This document shows positions 9,201 through 20,202 of a stretch of DNA of 64,000 bases, piece after piece (position 1 is the first letter of the stretch; every line of letters starts with the position of its first letter). The position numbers were made by a program, and so were the translations under genes. The notes beneath the pieces are model-generated. The model saw only the letters and a program-made list of their open reading frames with translations, had not been told where the DNA came from and ran no database searches. This DNA comes from Neoscytalidium dimidiatum (lineage: Eukaryota; Ascomycota; Dothideomycetes; Botryosphaeriales; Botryosphaeriaceae), in assembly GCA_037367355.1 (NCBI GenBank), contig CM074699.1, forward strand, positions 3,472,001-3,536,000. Direction: 5' to 3'.

Positions 9201-11991
9201 TCAACAGTGCAACGGCTGAGTATGTTCTTATGGCAGCCTCATCTTACGGGGATGAGGATGTGCTGATAGACCTTGTCTCTCACATCCGGAAGGCGCTGCC
9301 TTCATTCACATGGCCTCCTTTCCTCGTCCGCCGTGCGTCATGGGTGGGCCACGCCCGTCTCGTGCAGACTCTGGCCGACGCCGGCGCCGACCTCAGCGGC
9401 AGGGACGGGGCAATGTTCAGCCAAGGATCTCTTCACTTAGCGGCGCGCAACAGCCACTTGGAGGTCGTCAAGGTCCTCCTCAAACACGATCCAAGCCTTA
9501 TCCGTGCAGTTGACGAGGATAACACGTCACCGCTGTACTTCGCTACGATTCGCGGAAATCCCGACTTGATCAGAGTGCTCATCGAACACGGTGCTCAAGT
9601 GAACGAAAGCGAAGATATTCCAATCACCAGGGCCTGTTCCAGCAGTTGTCCCGCTGCTGTGCGTGTTCTCCTTGAAAATGGCGCGCAAACGGATACCACC
9701 CGGGATGAGGGCGGGCCGTGGCCACCTCTGCCCCAGGCAGCTGCTGAAGGGAACTACCGATGCGTTGAAGCCTTGCTTGAGTTCAACGCGGATGTGAACC
9801 ACGGGTGTCCGGGAGGAACTGCTTTACGTCTAGCTGTTACGTCCAACCGCCTTGAGATATGCTCGTTGCTTCTCAAACACGGCGCCGATCCAAATTATCA
9901 GCTGGATGACGTCACGGTTCTCAAGGCCGCAATCAGGGAGAATAATTTCGAGATGGTGAAATTGTTGGTCGAGCATGGAGCGGATGTCAATAGACGGCCT
10001 GACGAGGATACCTCAACAGCTCTACACGAGGCCACCATCCAGAACTTAAGCCTTGAGATTGTGGAGTACCTGGTGGGGAATGGGGCCGATGTCAACCTCC
10101 GCACGCCTCTAGGCTCTCCCCTTTTCGAGTCCTGCGTGTCCAATAATGTAGAAATGACACGTCTACTGATCGAGAAAGGTGCTGATGTGAATGCGACCTT
10201 CAGCGGCTGTTGGACGCCCTTGCATGGTGCGTTTAAAAACGCTGCTGTTACGCGACTTTTGCTCGAGGCGGGCGCCTCTGTCGACAAGGTGGTGGAAGAC
10301 AATGGACGATCGCCACTTTTCCTCGCCGCAGAATGGGGCCAGACAGACGTTTTGGAAGCGCTCATTGAGTACAAGGCAGACGTCAATTTGCAGTTCCTAC
10401 CGAAGGACGAAGAATACATGTCAGGCTTCACGCCGCTTGCCGTTGCCCTCAGGGGCAATTTCGCCAGCGTAGCGAGGCTTCTGCTGGAGGCTGGTGCAGA
10501 TATTAGCATCAAGCCAGTAAACGGACTGGCTCCACTTTATTATGCCGATGACACGGAGCTTTTGCGGATGGTGATGGAATTCCGACCGGACTTGGAGCTG
10601 GAGGACAACGATGGCGACACCGTGCTCAATGCGATATTACACCGGGACAGTCCTCGGCTTTCGGACGTGAAAGTTCTCGTCCATGGCGGTAGTAACATCA
10701 ACGCAACCAACCAAGCCGGGAGAGCGCCGCTTCACAAAGCTTTGTCTTGGGACCACTTGGACATCGCCAAGTTCCTAATCAAAAAGGGCGCGGACATACA
10801 CATTTCCGCTCTGTCCGGCGGAACGCCGCTCCATTTCGCCTGCTCGAACGGTTCACTCGACGGTGTCCGACTCATGCTGGAGGCGGGAGCGGATGTCAAC
10901 ATGGTGAACGCATTTTTGGGGTCGCCAGCGCAGGCCGCGTGTCGGCGATCGTCGCCCAAGTCCGGCAGCTTCGAGGAAGACGAAGCGCTCGTGCTGGAGA
11001 TCCTGCGGCACCTCCTGGAAAGCTCTGCAGGGAAGCTGGACGTCAACGTGGTCGGTGGCCTCTACGGGTCTGCCCTTGGCGGTGCGTGTTACCTGGCTTC
11101 CCTTCCGGTCATCCGGTTGCTGCTCGACCACGGTGCTCGGACGGACACGCGCGACCAGTCCGGCCGCTATCCGATCCATTTCGCGGCCGCTCAATGCACC
11201 GCAAACTTCGAGGCCCTGCGCGATGCGAACGCGGACCTCTACGTCCGCGACAAAGCTGGCAGGACGATCGTGCATTTCGCCGTCGTCGGCGGCAAGCTTG
11301 ACCTTTTGCAGTGCGTGCTGCAGGCAACAGACGGGCTCCTGGATGTTGCTGATGACGATGGATGGACGCCTCTGCATTACGCAGCAAGAGGGACATACCA
11401 CCGGTACCACGAGTCTGACTTGGACGACGACGGGTGGAACGAGAAAAGGCACGAGATTGTATCGTTTCTCGTAGACCAGGGCTCAGACATCTGGGCACTC
11501 AGCATTGGGCCCGACAAACAGTGGTCTCCCCTGAAGCTCGCCAACTACCACGGCGCCCAGGACAAGACTCTGGACCTGTTGACGCCAAAGATCAAGACGA
11601 GCGCAGAGGGAAAGCAGTGGGATGATGAATATCACAAGTCAAAGAAGGCATTCCAGCAGACGCCTTATTGTGATGCCTGCCTTTTCGTAAGTCATGCAAC
11701 CCCCAGCCTCTAGACTTTCTTTCCATATCTGCTAACACAAGGCCGTTCGAGCAGAAAGTCTGGGGGGTGCGTTACAGGTGCAAGGATTGTTGGGATTTCG
11801 ACTTCTGCTCCAAATGCTACGCTAGTAGAGAGATCCTGCATCCAGATCACGAGTGGGAACCCATAGGACAGGAGTTCGAGGACGACCCGATTTCCGAGCC
11901 GGAGGCAGCCGACGAAGATTCCGAGAGCGACGACACGGATTGCGAAAGTGACGACAGCACCAGCAATGACGGAAGCGAATCTTCTACATAG
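6221..11991 (+). CDS. NLR-like protein: SesB-type alpha/beta hydrolase - NACHT-like NBD - ankyrin repeats - ZZ zinc finger
   Basis: Seven exons: 6221-6438, 6495-6846, 6897-6959, 7019-7246, 7305-7455, 7512-11686 and 11755-11991, giving about 1807 aa. Every junction keeps frame; donors include GTACGT and GTAAGT, branch points CTGAC and CTAAC. The SesB-type hydrolase opens with VITVHGLHGDRETSW (about 74), then GFRLMNYGYD, VFVSHDIGG (about 178-186) and FLGCPHR. The usual GHSxGG nucleophile serine is Asp (about 182). A NACHT-like region follows: the P-loop position reads VVHGRRTTQRIS (about 395) without GK[S/T], while the Walker B-like VFVLDNLDEC (about 494) is kept, as is the helical WVLFSFHPLSLGEL. 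About 19 diverged ankyrin repeats span about 950-1650. A C-terminal ZZ finger straddles the last intron (YCDAC, RCKDC, FCSKCY, HPDH), then an acidic tail. Fungal NLRs of this layout act in non-self recognition and cell death; both active sites here look altered. A 51-nt in-frame piece (6744-6794) could be an extra intron. Confidence 0.88.
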
Positions 11992-12407
11992 CCATGTAGT
12001 CATAGCTTTTCAATATCTATCTCAATTCTCTAAAGGATTCAACGTCACTTTGCACGATGTACATGGGGCGAACCTGATGTTCTTGACTGATTCAACTGCA
12101 TAGCTTGAGGTGTGGGTACCTCTGGGGTGACCAAGCGGGCTCTACTACCAGTATCATTAGGTTCGGGCACCAACGTGGCACATGTACTTTCTCTTAGTAC
12201 TTGTTACTGTTATGCATGTACGTATTCCTGCTCGTATGTTTATTGAATACTAAAGGCCTTGATGTCCCTTATCGACTCATTGCATTCCTTACTAGCTGTA
12301 TGCAATCTGGTAGCAAGTCCCCAGCTTATACACATTACTTAATTCGCCACGAATGCACCTTCCTCTTCACTCATGCATGTTTCACCTTCAAGTACTCCAC
12401 GAATACC
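11992..12407. other. Convergent spacer between NLR-like and GH1 genes
   Basis: About 415 bp between two stop codons on opposite strands, AT-richer than the flanking exons and with no coding pattern. A small frame at 12201-12674 (+) overlaps GH1 exons in antisense and is not called. Confidence 0.4.
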
Positions 12408-14704
12408 TCAGGTCTCCTGGTAGACCTTGAAAGCATTCACATACTCAAAGAAGCTCGCCTTGTAGAATCGTTCCTGCGTCGTAAAGTTCACGTACTAAAA
12501 TTCCTCAAGTCAACAACAATCAAAAGTCACCCAAGCGCACATCAAAAACTCACCTGCAGCCCAAACTTGACATCATACCCGGTCGTCCACTCCAGATTGT
12601 CGATCAAGCTCCACGCGAGACAGCCGACGACACGCGTGCCCTGGGCCAGCGCGATCAGGATCGCCTGCATGTAGTCGCGATAGTACGCGGAGCGGACGGG
12701 ATCGAAGAGGATGTCGGCCAGGATGGTCTTCTGGCGCTCGAACGGCTCGCCGAAGCCGAACTCGCTGACGGCGATGCCGCCGCGCGGGCGCCACGTGTCC
12801 TGAATGTAGCGCAGGAACGTGGGCACCCAGTCGGTCGCCTTGTGCAGCCAGGGCGCCTTCGGGTCCGCGGCGGGGCCGATGTTCCAGCCGCCGGCAGCGC
12901 GCGAGTACGCGTAGGTGGTGTTGTAGCATCCCGGAAAGAGCGGGTGCGAGGAGTTGGCCGTGCAGGCGGCGATGCCGTCGTCCGGCGCGGACACGAAGTT
13001 GCTGGTGTAGGCGTCGTGGGCGAAGAGGTCGGCCGAGCCGTTGAGCGCGGCTTTCTCCTCGGCCGTGAAGGCGGGGAGGAAGGTCGAGACGTACGACTTG
13101 AGATAGGGTGGATAGTCGCCGTCAATGAAGAGCGGGTTGGCGAACCAGCCTTCGTTAAAGTCCCAGGAGCGCTGGGTCGCTTCGGCGTCGGCGGAGCTGC
13201 TGGTAAGCGGGATCTTGTAGCCGCCGTTGAGTTTGAGAGAGACGTCGCCGGTTAGGTTAAGCAATTTGGCAAGGCGGTAGGCTTGGGCGTGGGCTTGAAG
13301 GACGTGGTGCCCGCAGTGATAGGGCTGCTCGACGTCTGGGATTGAGGTGGACGCGAAGTAGTTGTACGGTAGGGGATAAAAACCGCAGAAGACGATCGGT
13401 TCGTTGAAGGTGTACCAGAAAGGAACTTTGTTGCCCCAGCGCTCGAAGAGGACGCGGGCGTATGCGACGAAGTCCGGGACAATATCCGGCGATAGCCAGC
13501 CGCCGTATTTGTTCTGTAGGAACAGTGGTAGGTCCCAGTGGTAGAGCGTGACGGCCGGCTTGATGCCGTATTCGATGCATGTGTTGATCAGGTCGTCGTA
13601 GTGCGCCAGTCCTAATTCATTCACTTGATCGGCACCGAAGGGGAAAATTCGTGCCCAGGAGATTGAGAATGAGTACACCTTGACACCCATTGCCGCAATG
13701 CGTGCAATGTCTGACGGTTCGTGATGTGTCAGCAAGGGGAAGTAGTGATCGGCTCGATCTCGACTTTTTGTCTCAGTCCTGAGCGTGACGCACCCTCTTT
13801 GTACAGATAGTACTCATTATCTGAAATGTCGCCTGTCTCGTTGGTTGTGATGTAGCCGTTGACCCTGTGTGCGAAGACATCCCAGATGGAAGGGCCTTTG
13901 CCCTCGTCTTTTGCAGCGCCTTCGACTTGGTACGAAGCGCTGGACACGCCCCACCAGAAATCTGATGGAAATGACCAACTTTCATTTTTAGCCTGCAACG
14001 GAACCTGTTGGCCGGTTGGGTAGGATGGGTAGTAGAGCCCGGGTGGTGGAATCAGAGAACTTGAGGGAATTGGTGTCGCCTCCACGGTGGTGTTGATAGA
14101 GGCAGTAGAGATGGGACCAACGAAGATATTCCAGTAATCTGGCGAAGCTTAGTGATTACTCGCAACGAATGCTCGCCATTGCTCCTGAATCCGGATGCAT
14201 TGAGAGCCGATGGTAAAGCTCTCCAAGAGTTCGATTTGCATAGCGACTGAAAAAGTGTGGAGGTGCACCCGTGTGTGTGTCACAACAGAAGGCTGACTTG
14301 AAGACAGAAGTTTGTGAGAGATGATAGACATTTCGGATGACGTGCACAAGATCTGCTTACTTGCATACGCAAAACCCGGTGCACGGGGTTGAAAAGTAAG
14401 CAAACTCGGGAAAATTTTGAGACATGGTAAATGAAAGGGACCGCGCATGCCTGTAGCGACACTAGTAGCACAAACAAGCAGGTGCAAAGAAATAGGAAAT
14501 CAGGAGGAAATAGATGGGCAGCTCACCCTCCAGCGAGATTCCAACAGTGGTTGAGACGGCGCTGCCAGTAGCCGTCCGAGTCACACTGGCCAACGTGCTG
14601 TAGGTATCCGTCGCGGGAGCACTAGCACTGCTGCTGGCGCTCTGTGCAACAGCCACTCCAGCAACCCAAACCGCACAACAGCTGTAACACAACGACAACC
14701 TCAT
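12408..14704 (-). CDS. Secreted GH1 beta-glucosidase
   Basis: Four exons: 14704-14527, 14138-13794, 13710-12554 and 12494-12408, giving 588 aa. Phases join cleanly to LEDYWNIFVGP, YKEDIARIAAMG and FGLQYVNFTTQ. The N-terminus is a signal peptide (MRLSLCYSCCAVWVAGVAVA), followed by a Ser/Thr/Ala-rich linker. The GH1 barrel starts near FPSDFWWGVSSASYQVEG. The acid/base Glu is about 278 in TFNEP. The nucleophile Glu is about 491 in AVSEFGFG, where bacterial and plant enzymes usually show I-T-E-N-G. WSLIDNLEW near the end is the typical aglycone/substrate motif. Expected role: hydrolysis of terminal beta-glucosides (cellobiose, plant glucosides) outside the cell or in the wall. Intron 1 is 388 nt, unusually long for this window, so an extra small exon cannot be excluded. 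Confidence 0.92.
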
Positions 14705-15286
14705 GTTGACAGAAAAGCGACGAGTCGAACGGTGGAATCGAAGCTCCTTCAGCACGCATGCATCCTCGTCCTACACTTCATTTTCGCCTTCTCCTCTTTA
14801 TACGCCTCTCGATCGTCGGCCTATTGACGTGCCGGCAGCGGCACGGTGCGGGGAAGACGGCCATGTCCCCTGCTCTGGAGAGTGGAAAGGTGCGGAGCCG
14901 AAGCAAGATCGATTTGCGGGGTACGTAGCGCTCACTGAGAGAGGGGAGGAGAAGTGGGTTGAGGCGCAAAATAACCGCACAACAGGGTAAGGCTTGCTTG
15001 TGTCGCTCCTGCCGACGCATTGCAACGGTGGGATTGCCGACGGATGATCCGCCCACCGGCGGCACCCTGGACGGCGGTCGAGACCTCATCGGAATGACCT
15101 CAGCATGCTTCATAATTGGATGCGTAGGTGCCTCATGGAGGGCATCTCGATCAGAAAAGGGAGTTCCTGCGTTTGCACTTCCGAGTGGTGCAGCGGGTTA
15201 TTCTTTGTTCGATACCGGCCTGTGACGTCAGCGACAGATGCAACAGTCGACATATTGGCAGCAAGCCGCCTCATTAGGTCGAAGTC
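14705..15286. promoter_or_regulatory. Upstream region of GH1 gene, up to the tRNA
   Basis: About 580 bp between the GH1 start codon (minus strand) and the tRNA gene. It presumably contains the GH1 promoter; no coding frame with fungal features is seen. Confidence 0.4.
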
Positions 15287-15367
15287 GGGCGGTTGGCGCA
15301 ATGGTAGCGCGTTGGTTTTCGGAGCCAGATACACCAAAGGTTGTGGGTTCGAGCCCCATGCTGCTCG
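15287..15367 (+). tRNA. tRNA, probably Arg (anticodon UCG), with a short intron
   Basis: Folded by eye. The 7-bp acceptor stem is GGGCGGT (15287-15293) with GCTGCTC (15360-15366), including G-U pairs. The D arm is GCGC-AATGGTA-GCGC (15296-15310). The anticodon stem is TTGGT (15312-15316) with ACCAA (15333-15337), perfect. The variable loop is AGGTT, and the T arm is GTGGG-TTCGAGC-CCCAT (15343-15359). The anticodon loop is 16 nt (15317-15332) instead of 7, which means a 9-nt intron after position 37, as in nuclear tRNAs. With U33 at 15318 the anticodon is TCG (15319-15321), reading CGA (Arg). A T-run at about 15368-15374 can serve as the Pol III terminator. The structure is firm; the isoacceptor identity is less so because of the intron. 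Confidence 0.8.
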
Positions 15368-16306
15368 TTCTTTTGCGTTTTGGCGGTCTGGATGGGGCGG
15401 AATATGTTTTGGTGGTGGTGATGGTGGTGGTGTCAGCAGCGGTGGAGGAAGATGCTGCTCGAAGGAGCGCGTCGGAGCACGGCTGCAGAGGGCAGGCGGC
15501 CGGGGTTGCAGTTGGGCTGCTGAGCTGCGGGCTGCGGACTCTCGGAAAAGCCGAGTCCCGGGCGGCAAATCAGCGTCGGCATGGGCGCTGCGGCTGACTG
15601 TTGACGGCAAAAACACCCGCGGCGCGCTCGTCTCGTCTCCTGCGACACGTCGCCCGCTTTCTGCACGTCGCCTGAGACAACCGCTCGGTCTCTCCCAAAA
15701 CCCGGTATCCGCTCCCGACCACGAGACAACGACTGAGAGGGTGCTTGCGAACATCCAACAGTAATACATTTGAATCCTAAATGCCGCCTGGGTATTGTTT
15801 CTAAGCTGCGCCGCCCGCCTGCACGCGCGGTCGCCTCAGACCGCCGCTACGCTGAGGACGCCCAACCCACTGCTGCCTTTTCCTTTTCCTCCAGCGATGC
15901 CTGCCTTTTTCATCCCCCCGCATGCCGTATCCTCGTCTTTTCGTCAGATGTCGTCCGCTCATCATGCCACTGATCCGTAACCGCATTCAGCAAGACCGTC
16001 TACGTCGTACTACTGTGCCCCACCAGGAAAAGAAAAGAAAAAAAAAATGAAAATGGTGAGAGGAAGAAATAGATCAAGAGGCAGCGCCAAGAAACCAAGA
16101 AAAGTATGGGTACAAGATTAAGACGTGGCCGAGCACGCAACAGAAAAGAGATGCAAGGAGCAACAGGGCGACCGTCAGGATATTCCGAAATGTTACGTGC
16201 ACGTTTCCGTGCCGCCAGACCTCCAGGCCAGGGCGATACAAAAAAGAAAAATGCCATGATTCGATAAAGGAAACTCGCTTTTTTCTTTCCCCATCTCCTA
16301 AGCCCC
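15368..16306. other. Intergenic, no gene seen
   Basis: Between the tRNA and the 3' end of the C2H2 gene. Open frames here on both strands (for example 15110-15769 minus) are GC-rich shadows that run straight through the tRNA gene, so they cannot be coding. The right part (16000-16300) is purine-rich and likely 3' UTR of the zinc-finger gene. Confidence 0.45.
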
Positions 16307-17851
16307 TCAGTCGCGCGATTTGACCTTGGACTTCGGGTTTTGGAGCTTCTCAATCATCTTCCGTGCCTCCTCTTCGGGCTCGGACTGGTGCAGGAACTGG
16401 CACAGCTCCTCGAATGAAACCGGTGCGTTGCGTGCCTTCTTGCCGAGCAATGCCTCTTTCAGATGCGTCTCGTAGTGCGCCTTGCGGTTGTCGTTGCGGC
16501 TGAAGCGGCGACCACATTGAGGTACTACACACGGGAACGGACGCTCCTTGCTATGTGTGTTCTCGTGGCGTTTCAGGTGCTCTGGCCGAGCGAACGTCTT
16601 GACGCAACCCTCGAAGCGGCACCGCTGCTTCTTTGTCTCACCCGAGGCTGAGCAATACCGCCCGGATTTGGGGTCCACCTGAATGCCGGCCTGGTACTTG
16701 ACCTCGACCTGGCACCCGTTATGGTGTGCGTCGAACGACTCCATCATGTTACCTGATCGCATCTTCCTCTTGGTGATGCCTCCAGTCCGCACCTTGGAGT
16801 CTCGACGACTGTTCTTCCGCACTGGCGTCATGTAGTCTCGAAGGTTGTGCTTGGAGTCTCTGCGGTGGAAGTCTGAGTCGCCTTCCTGCTTGATGTGCGT
16901 CTCCTCACCGTGCCCGTATCTTGAGGAAGGGCTGGTGGAGGAGCTGTACCCGCCGTCATATGAGCCCAAGCTGTCGTCGAAACTGTCCGAGCGCATTTCG
17001 GCATACTTGTCCTCCGCATCCACCATGGTGTCTTCCGGTTGCACCGAGGGCCCTTCGAACATCGGGAGCTCCGTCCCTTGGTTGAACGGGTCGGTCCACT
17101 CATAGTTCGGATTGAATGCCGTGCTCACGGGAGCCTGCTCGAAGACTTCCGACGTCAGGCCCGGCATGGCGAAACTTGACGTAGTAGCGTGTTGCGCATT
17201 CCAGATGTCTGAAGAGCTGTAGATCTCGGCCGGCGGTTGTAATGACCTGGCTCCTTGGGGCGCCAAATGGGACTCGAACGAGGAGGTAAAGTCGCGAGAG
17301 GCGGGCAATACCATACCGTCGCTCTCCGACCCTGGTATCCGGAGGCCGCTGGGGACCATGACCCAGCTGTTGGGCCTGCTCTGAGCGTCCGACTCGACCA
17401 TCCTGGCCTTCGGTGGGAAAGTCATGTGGGTCGACCAGGCCTCGGTGCCGTAGTCCTCCAAGTCATGGCCATGGGCATCCTGTGATGTCGAGTGCTCGAA
17501 GGGGAGTCCGTTCTGTTGCATGCTGACCATGTTCCAGTCGTCTGGGATGTTGCCTTCCCGTGAGGAATGGGGAGTTGGTGGCAGGTGCTGCGAGTAGAAA
17601 GACGAGGCGTTGCTCGAGAAGCTGTGCGCGCACGAAGCTGCGGACTGCATTGATGCGATGGAGTCGCGGCGGCCTTCGTATGCTGTCGAGGAGGGCGTCA
17701 GGTAGCCTGAGCTGGGGTAGGCGGAGTTGGAGGGCTGGTTCATGTCCATTCCTTCCACCTTCAGGATGCAGTGGCTGGAAGGTCTTCTTGCTAAGGAACT
17801 CCGGCCGCGGAAGTCTGATATGGCGTCAGCCCTGCTCGTGGAGATCAACAT
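16307..17851 (-). CDS. C2H2 zinc-finger transcription factor
   Basis: Single open frame. I place the start at the ATG at 17851 (MLISTSRAD), giving 514 aa; the frame extends upstream to 17941 with a poorer N-terminus. The N-terminal two thirds are Ser-rich and disordered, with acidic and aromatic patches as in activation regions. Near the C-terminus is a basic segment (GGITKRKMRSG), then two classical C-x4-C-x12-H-x3-H fingers, CRFEGC...HLKRHENTH and CVVPQC...RKAHYETH, and a short helical tail. This two-finger C-terminal layout is seen in fungal developmental and stress regulators; I cannot name the orthologue with confidence. A very long GC-rich upstream region with no genes (17.9-21.9 kb) is what one often sees for developmental regulators. 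Confidence 0.85.
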   Translation of the reverse strand: MLISTSRADAISDFRGRSSLARRPSSHCILKVEGMDMNQPSNSAYPSSGYLTPSSTAYEGRRDSIASMQSAASCAHSFSSNASSFYSQHLPPTPHSSREGNIPDDWNMVSMQQNGLPFEHSTSQDAHGHDLEDYGTEAWSTHMTFPPKARMVESDAQSRPNSWVMVPSGLRIPGSESDGMVLPASRDFTSSFESHLAPQGARSLQPPAEIYSSSDIWNAQHATTSSFAMPGLTSEVFEQAPVSTAFNPNYEWTDPFNQGTELPMFEGPSVQPEDTMVDAEDKYAEMRSDSFDDSLGSYDGGYSSSTSPSSRYGHGEETHIKQEGDSDFHRRDSKHNLRDYMTPVRKNSRRDSKVRTGGITKRKMRSGNMMESFDAHHNGCQVEVKYQAGIQVDPKSGRYCSASGETKKQRCRFEGCVKTFARPEHLKRHENTHSKERPFPCVVPQCGRRFSRNDNRKAHYETHLKEALLGKKARNAPVSFEELCQFLHQSEPEEEARKMIEKLQNPKSKVKSRD

Positions 17852-18790
17852 GGCCGCGACTGACGGGAGCAATGAGGGACAGTGTCGACAGGAATGATGA
17901 CTTTCCCCAGGCGGGCGCGGGCTAAGGAACGTATGGGGCAAGGATAATTATGATGATATAGGGAGAAGGGGAGGCAAACGTAAGGGCCGTGGCAAGAGAA
18001 GGTGAGCCAGGGGCTCAACGTGTGCTTTTGAAGACAGACAGAGTTCGGCAGACTGGGCCGGGGCGCCGTTGGCCAGACGTTGAAGTCATAAAGTCTACTC
18101 ACCAGCGTTGTACATGGTTGCAGTTGGCGCGCGACTGTGTACGCGACTTGGGAAGGGCGTTGGAATGGTGGCCAAAATGTCGCGACCTAATCTGATAATC
18201 GGCAACCGGGCCTGTGACAGGGCCGGCGTGATGGAGGGTGGCGCAAGACGAAGGCTGGATGATAATCTCCCAACGAGGAGCGCGGATTGTGTGCTGGGCT
18301 GCAAGGGATGTCAGGAACAGGTCGAAGAGCAGTGGAAGCCTCGTCGAAGGCCCGGAGCAGTCTGGGCGAGTCAAGAGGTATTCGGGGCCCCTTTTGGGCG
18401 AAGAGGGTCTCTTATGGGAGACTAGTCTTCAGGCACTCACCTTGCAGATCGTCAGCTGGGCGCGCCCGCGAGTCCGGACGAAGAATTTGTGCGAGAGGAG
18501 AGGGTGGTCTGGCGTTGCAACCTCAACTCGCGAGCGCCGCTTTTATGGAATGATACCTTGGCCTAGCACGGAGGACGCCACGCAAGTTCTGCGCGGACCT
18601 CGCCCATGCCAGCAACGGTGCACCCACCCAGAAAACACCGACCAGGTCGATATCTGGTGCTGGATGGAAATGGACTGGCTGGCCCGGCAGGATAAGGTTA
18701 AGGCACAGGACAGCCGGGGAGCACTAATGCTAGTGGCCGGGAGGACCGCGGCGGCCCTGCCTGCGCCTGCGCCTGCGCGGCGCCGGGCTG

Positions 18791-18823
18791 GCTGCGGGCT
18801 GCGGGCTGCGGGCTGCGGGCTGC
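18791..18823. repeat. Heptanucleotide tandem repeat (GCTGCGG)n
   Basis: Four full copies of GCTGCGG plus a partial fifth, in the GC-rich intergenic region. Confidence 0.85.
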
Positions 18824-19559
18824 TGGGTCTGTGCCCTATGCCGGTGCCTCTGCCCGCTGCCACTGCTACTGCTTCCGCCTCTGGTTGCCTGTCTGCCAGC
18901 CTGCCAGCGGCCGGCCGCATATGCAGGAATCGGATTATTTCTCGCAGCTCCCACCAGACCAACGCTCTGCACCCCACACGGGACAAGGCCATTCCTCTCC
19001 GAGCCCGCCCAAGTCGCGCAAGGCAGCTTGGTTCTTGCAGCATCCGGCACGCAGATCTCGCCTGGAATGGCAGACTTGACTCCCAAACGGCGCCAAGGCC
19101 TGCTGTGCGCCACCGCGAAGGCCCTTTGGGATGCAAAGACAATCGTCAGAGCCAATGGCCAGCGCGATCGAGCGGCCTGCGCGTCCTCCAGAGCTTACCC
19201 AAAGCGGCCGCTTGGCTGTCGGAGGCAGCCGGCGGCGACGGATCGAGATCACGGGCTACCGCGACCACGACCCACGACCAGGACGACCAGGGCGCGCCTC
19301 CGGACAGCTCGACCAGATGTCAGCCGGCGGCTGCGACCCGGCGCGCGGGAGGTAGCCGGCGAGACCAGCAACCGCGGACAGACGCTCGGGGCGCTCTCGA
19401 TGCGGCGGCCAGAGGGCGAGGCAGCGGACCAGGCCAGCTAGCCGTCCGCGAGAGGGCAGCCGAGGGCAGCCGCTTTGGGAAGAGGAGAATTGGGGACAGA
19501 TGGATCGCTGAGGTCGCACAGCAGGCTGGCTCTGCAGCTCGCAAATTGCACTGACCATT

Positions 19560-19587
19560 GGCCACTGGCCACTGGCCACTGGCCACC
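19560..19587. repeat. Heptanucleotide tandem repeat (GGCCACT)n
   Basis: Three perfect copies of GGCCACT and a fourth ending in C. Intergenic. Confidence 0.85.
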
Positions 19588-20174
19588 GCGGCAAGCGACG
19601 CGAACCACTGCGCACGTCGGCCGGCGCTGCTTCGGCAGCTTCGGCAGTCGCGGTGTTTTGGATGTTTCGCGCTGGGAGCACAGCCGGGAAGAATGCATGA
19701 TCTGACGCTGTCTGCGCGAGACACGCGGCGGCGGGCTGGCGGGCTGGCGGACTGGCGGGCAGGCTGGGGCGCGCTCTGCGCCGCTGCCCTCCGCGGTGTG
19801 TGGGGCCCGGCATCGAGCATCAGCGGCGCCCATTCTCGCTGGCGGCAGGCGGAGGCGTGCGGTGCTGTTCGTGTGGTGGAGTGGGTGCTTGTCAAAGGCG
19901 GCGCTGGCGTGCGGAGGGGGCGTTCGGCGCCTGGCACAAATGCTAGGCCGCGAGGCTGCGAGATGGAGCATCTCGCGCTGCTACGCTACTGCTGCCTCTG
20001 CTGCTCGGCCGGCCCCTGCATGCGGCGCCCAGCTAGCCCGGGTTGCCGACGGGAAGATGCAGCTGTCAACGCTCCTCCGCACTTCGCCGAGAGCTAAAAC
20101 ATACGCGCTTTGCGCTTTGCGCCATTGCGCGGCGGCGCTGTGGCTTGCCCGCGCTTCCAGCTGCCAGCCCAGAC

Positions 20175-20202
20175 GCATCCCGCATCCCGCATCCCGCATC
20201 CT
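20175..20202. repeat. Heptanucleotide tandem repeat (GCATCCC)n
   Basis: Three perfect copies of GCATCCC and a fourth ending in T. Intergenic. Confidence 0.85.

Noticed and set aside
15110..15769. 219-codon frames on both strands at the tRNA
   Set aside because: They run through a well-folded tRNA gene and have no protein features.
18238..19554. 438-codon plus-strand open frame upstream of the C2H2 gene
   Set aside because: GC-rich chance frame running through tandem repeats; no domain or splice structure and low-complexity product.
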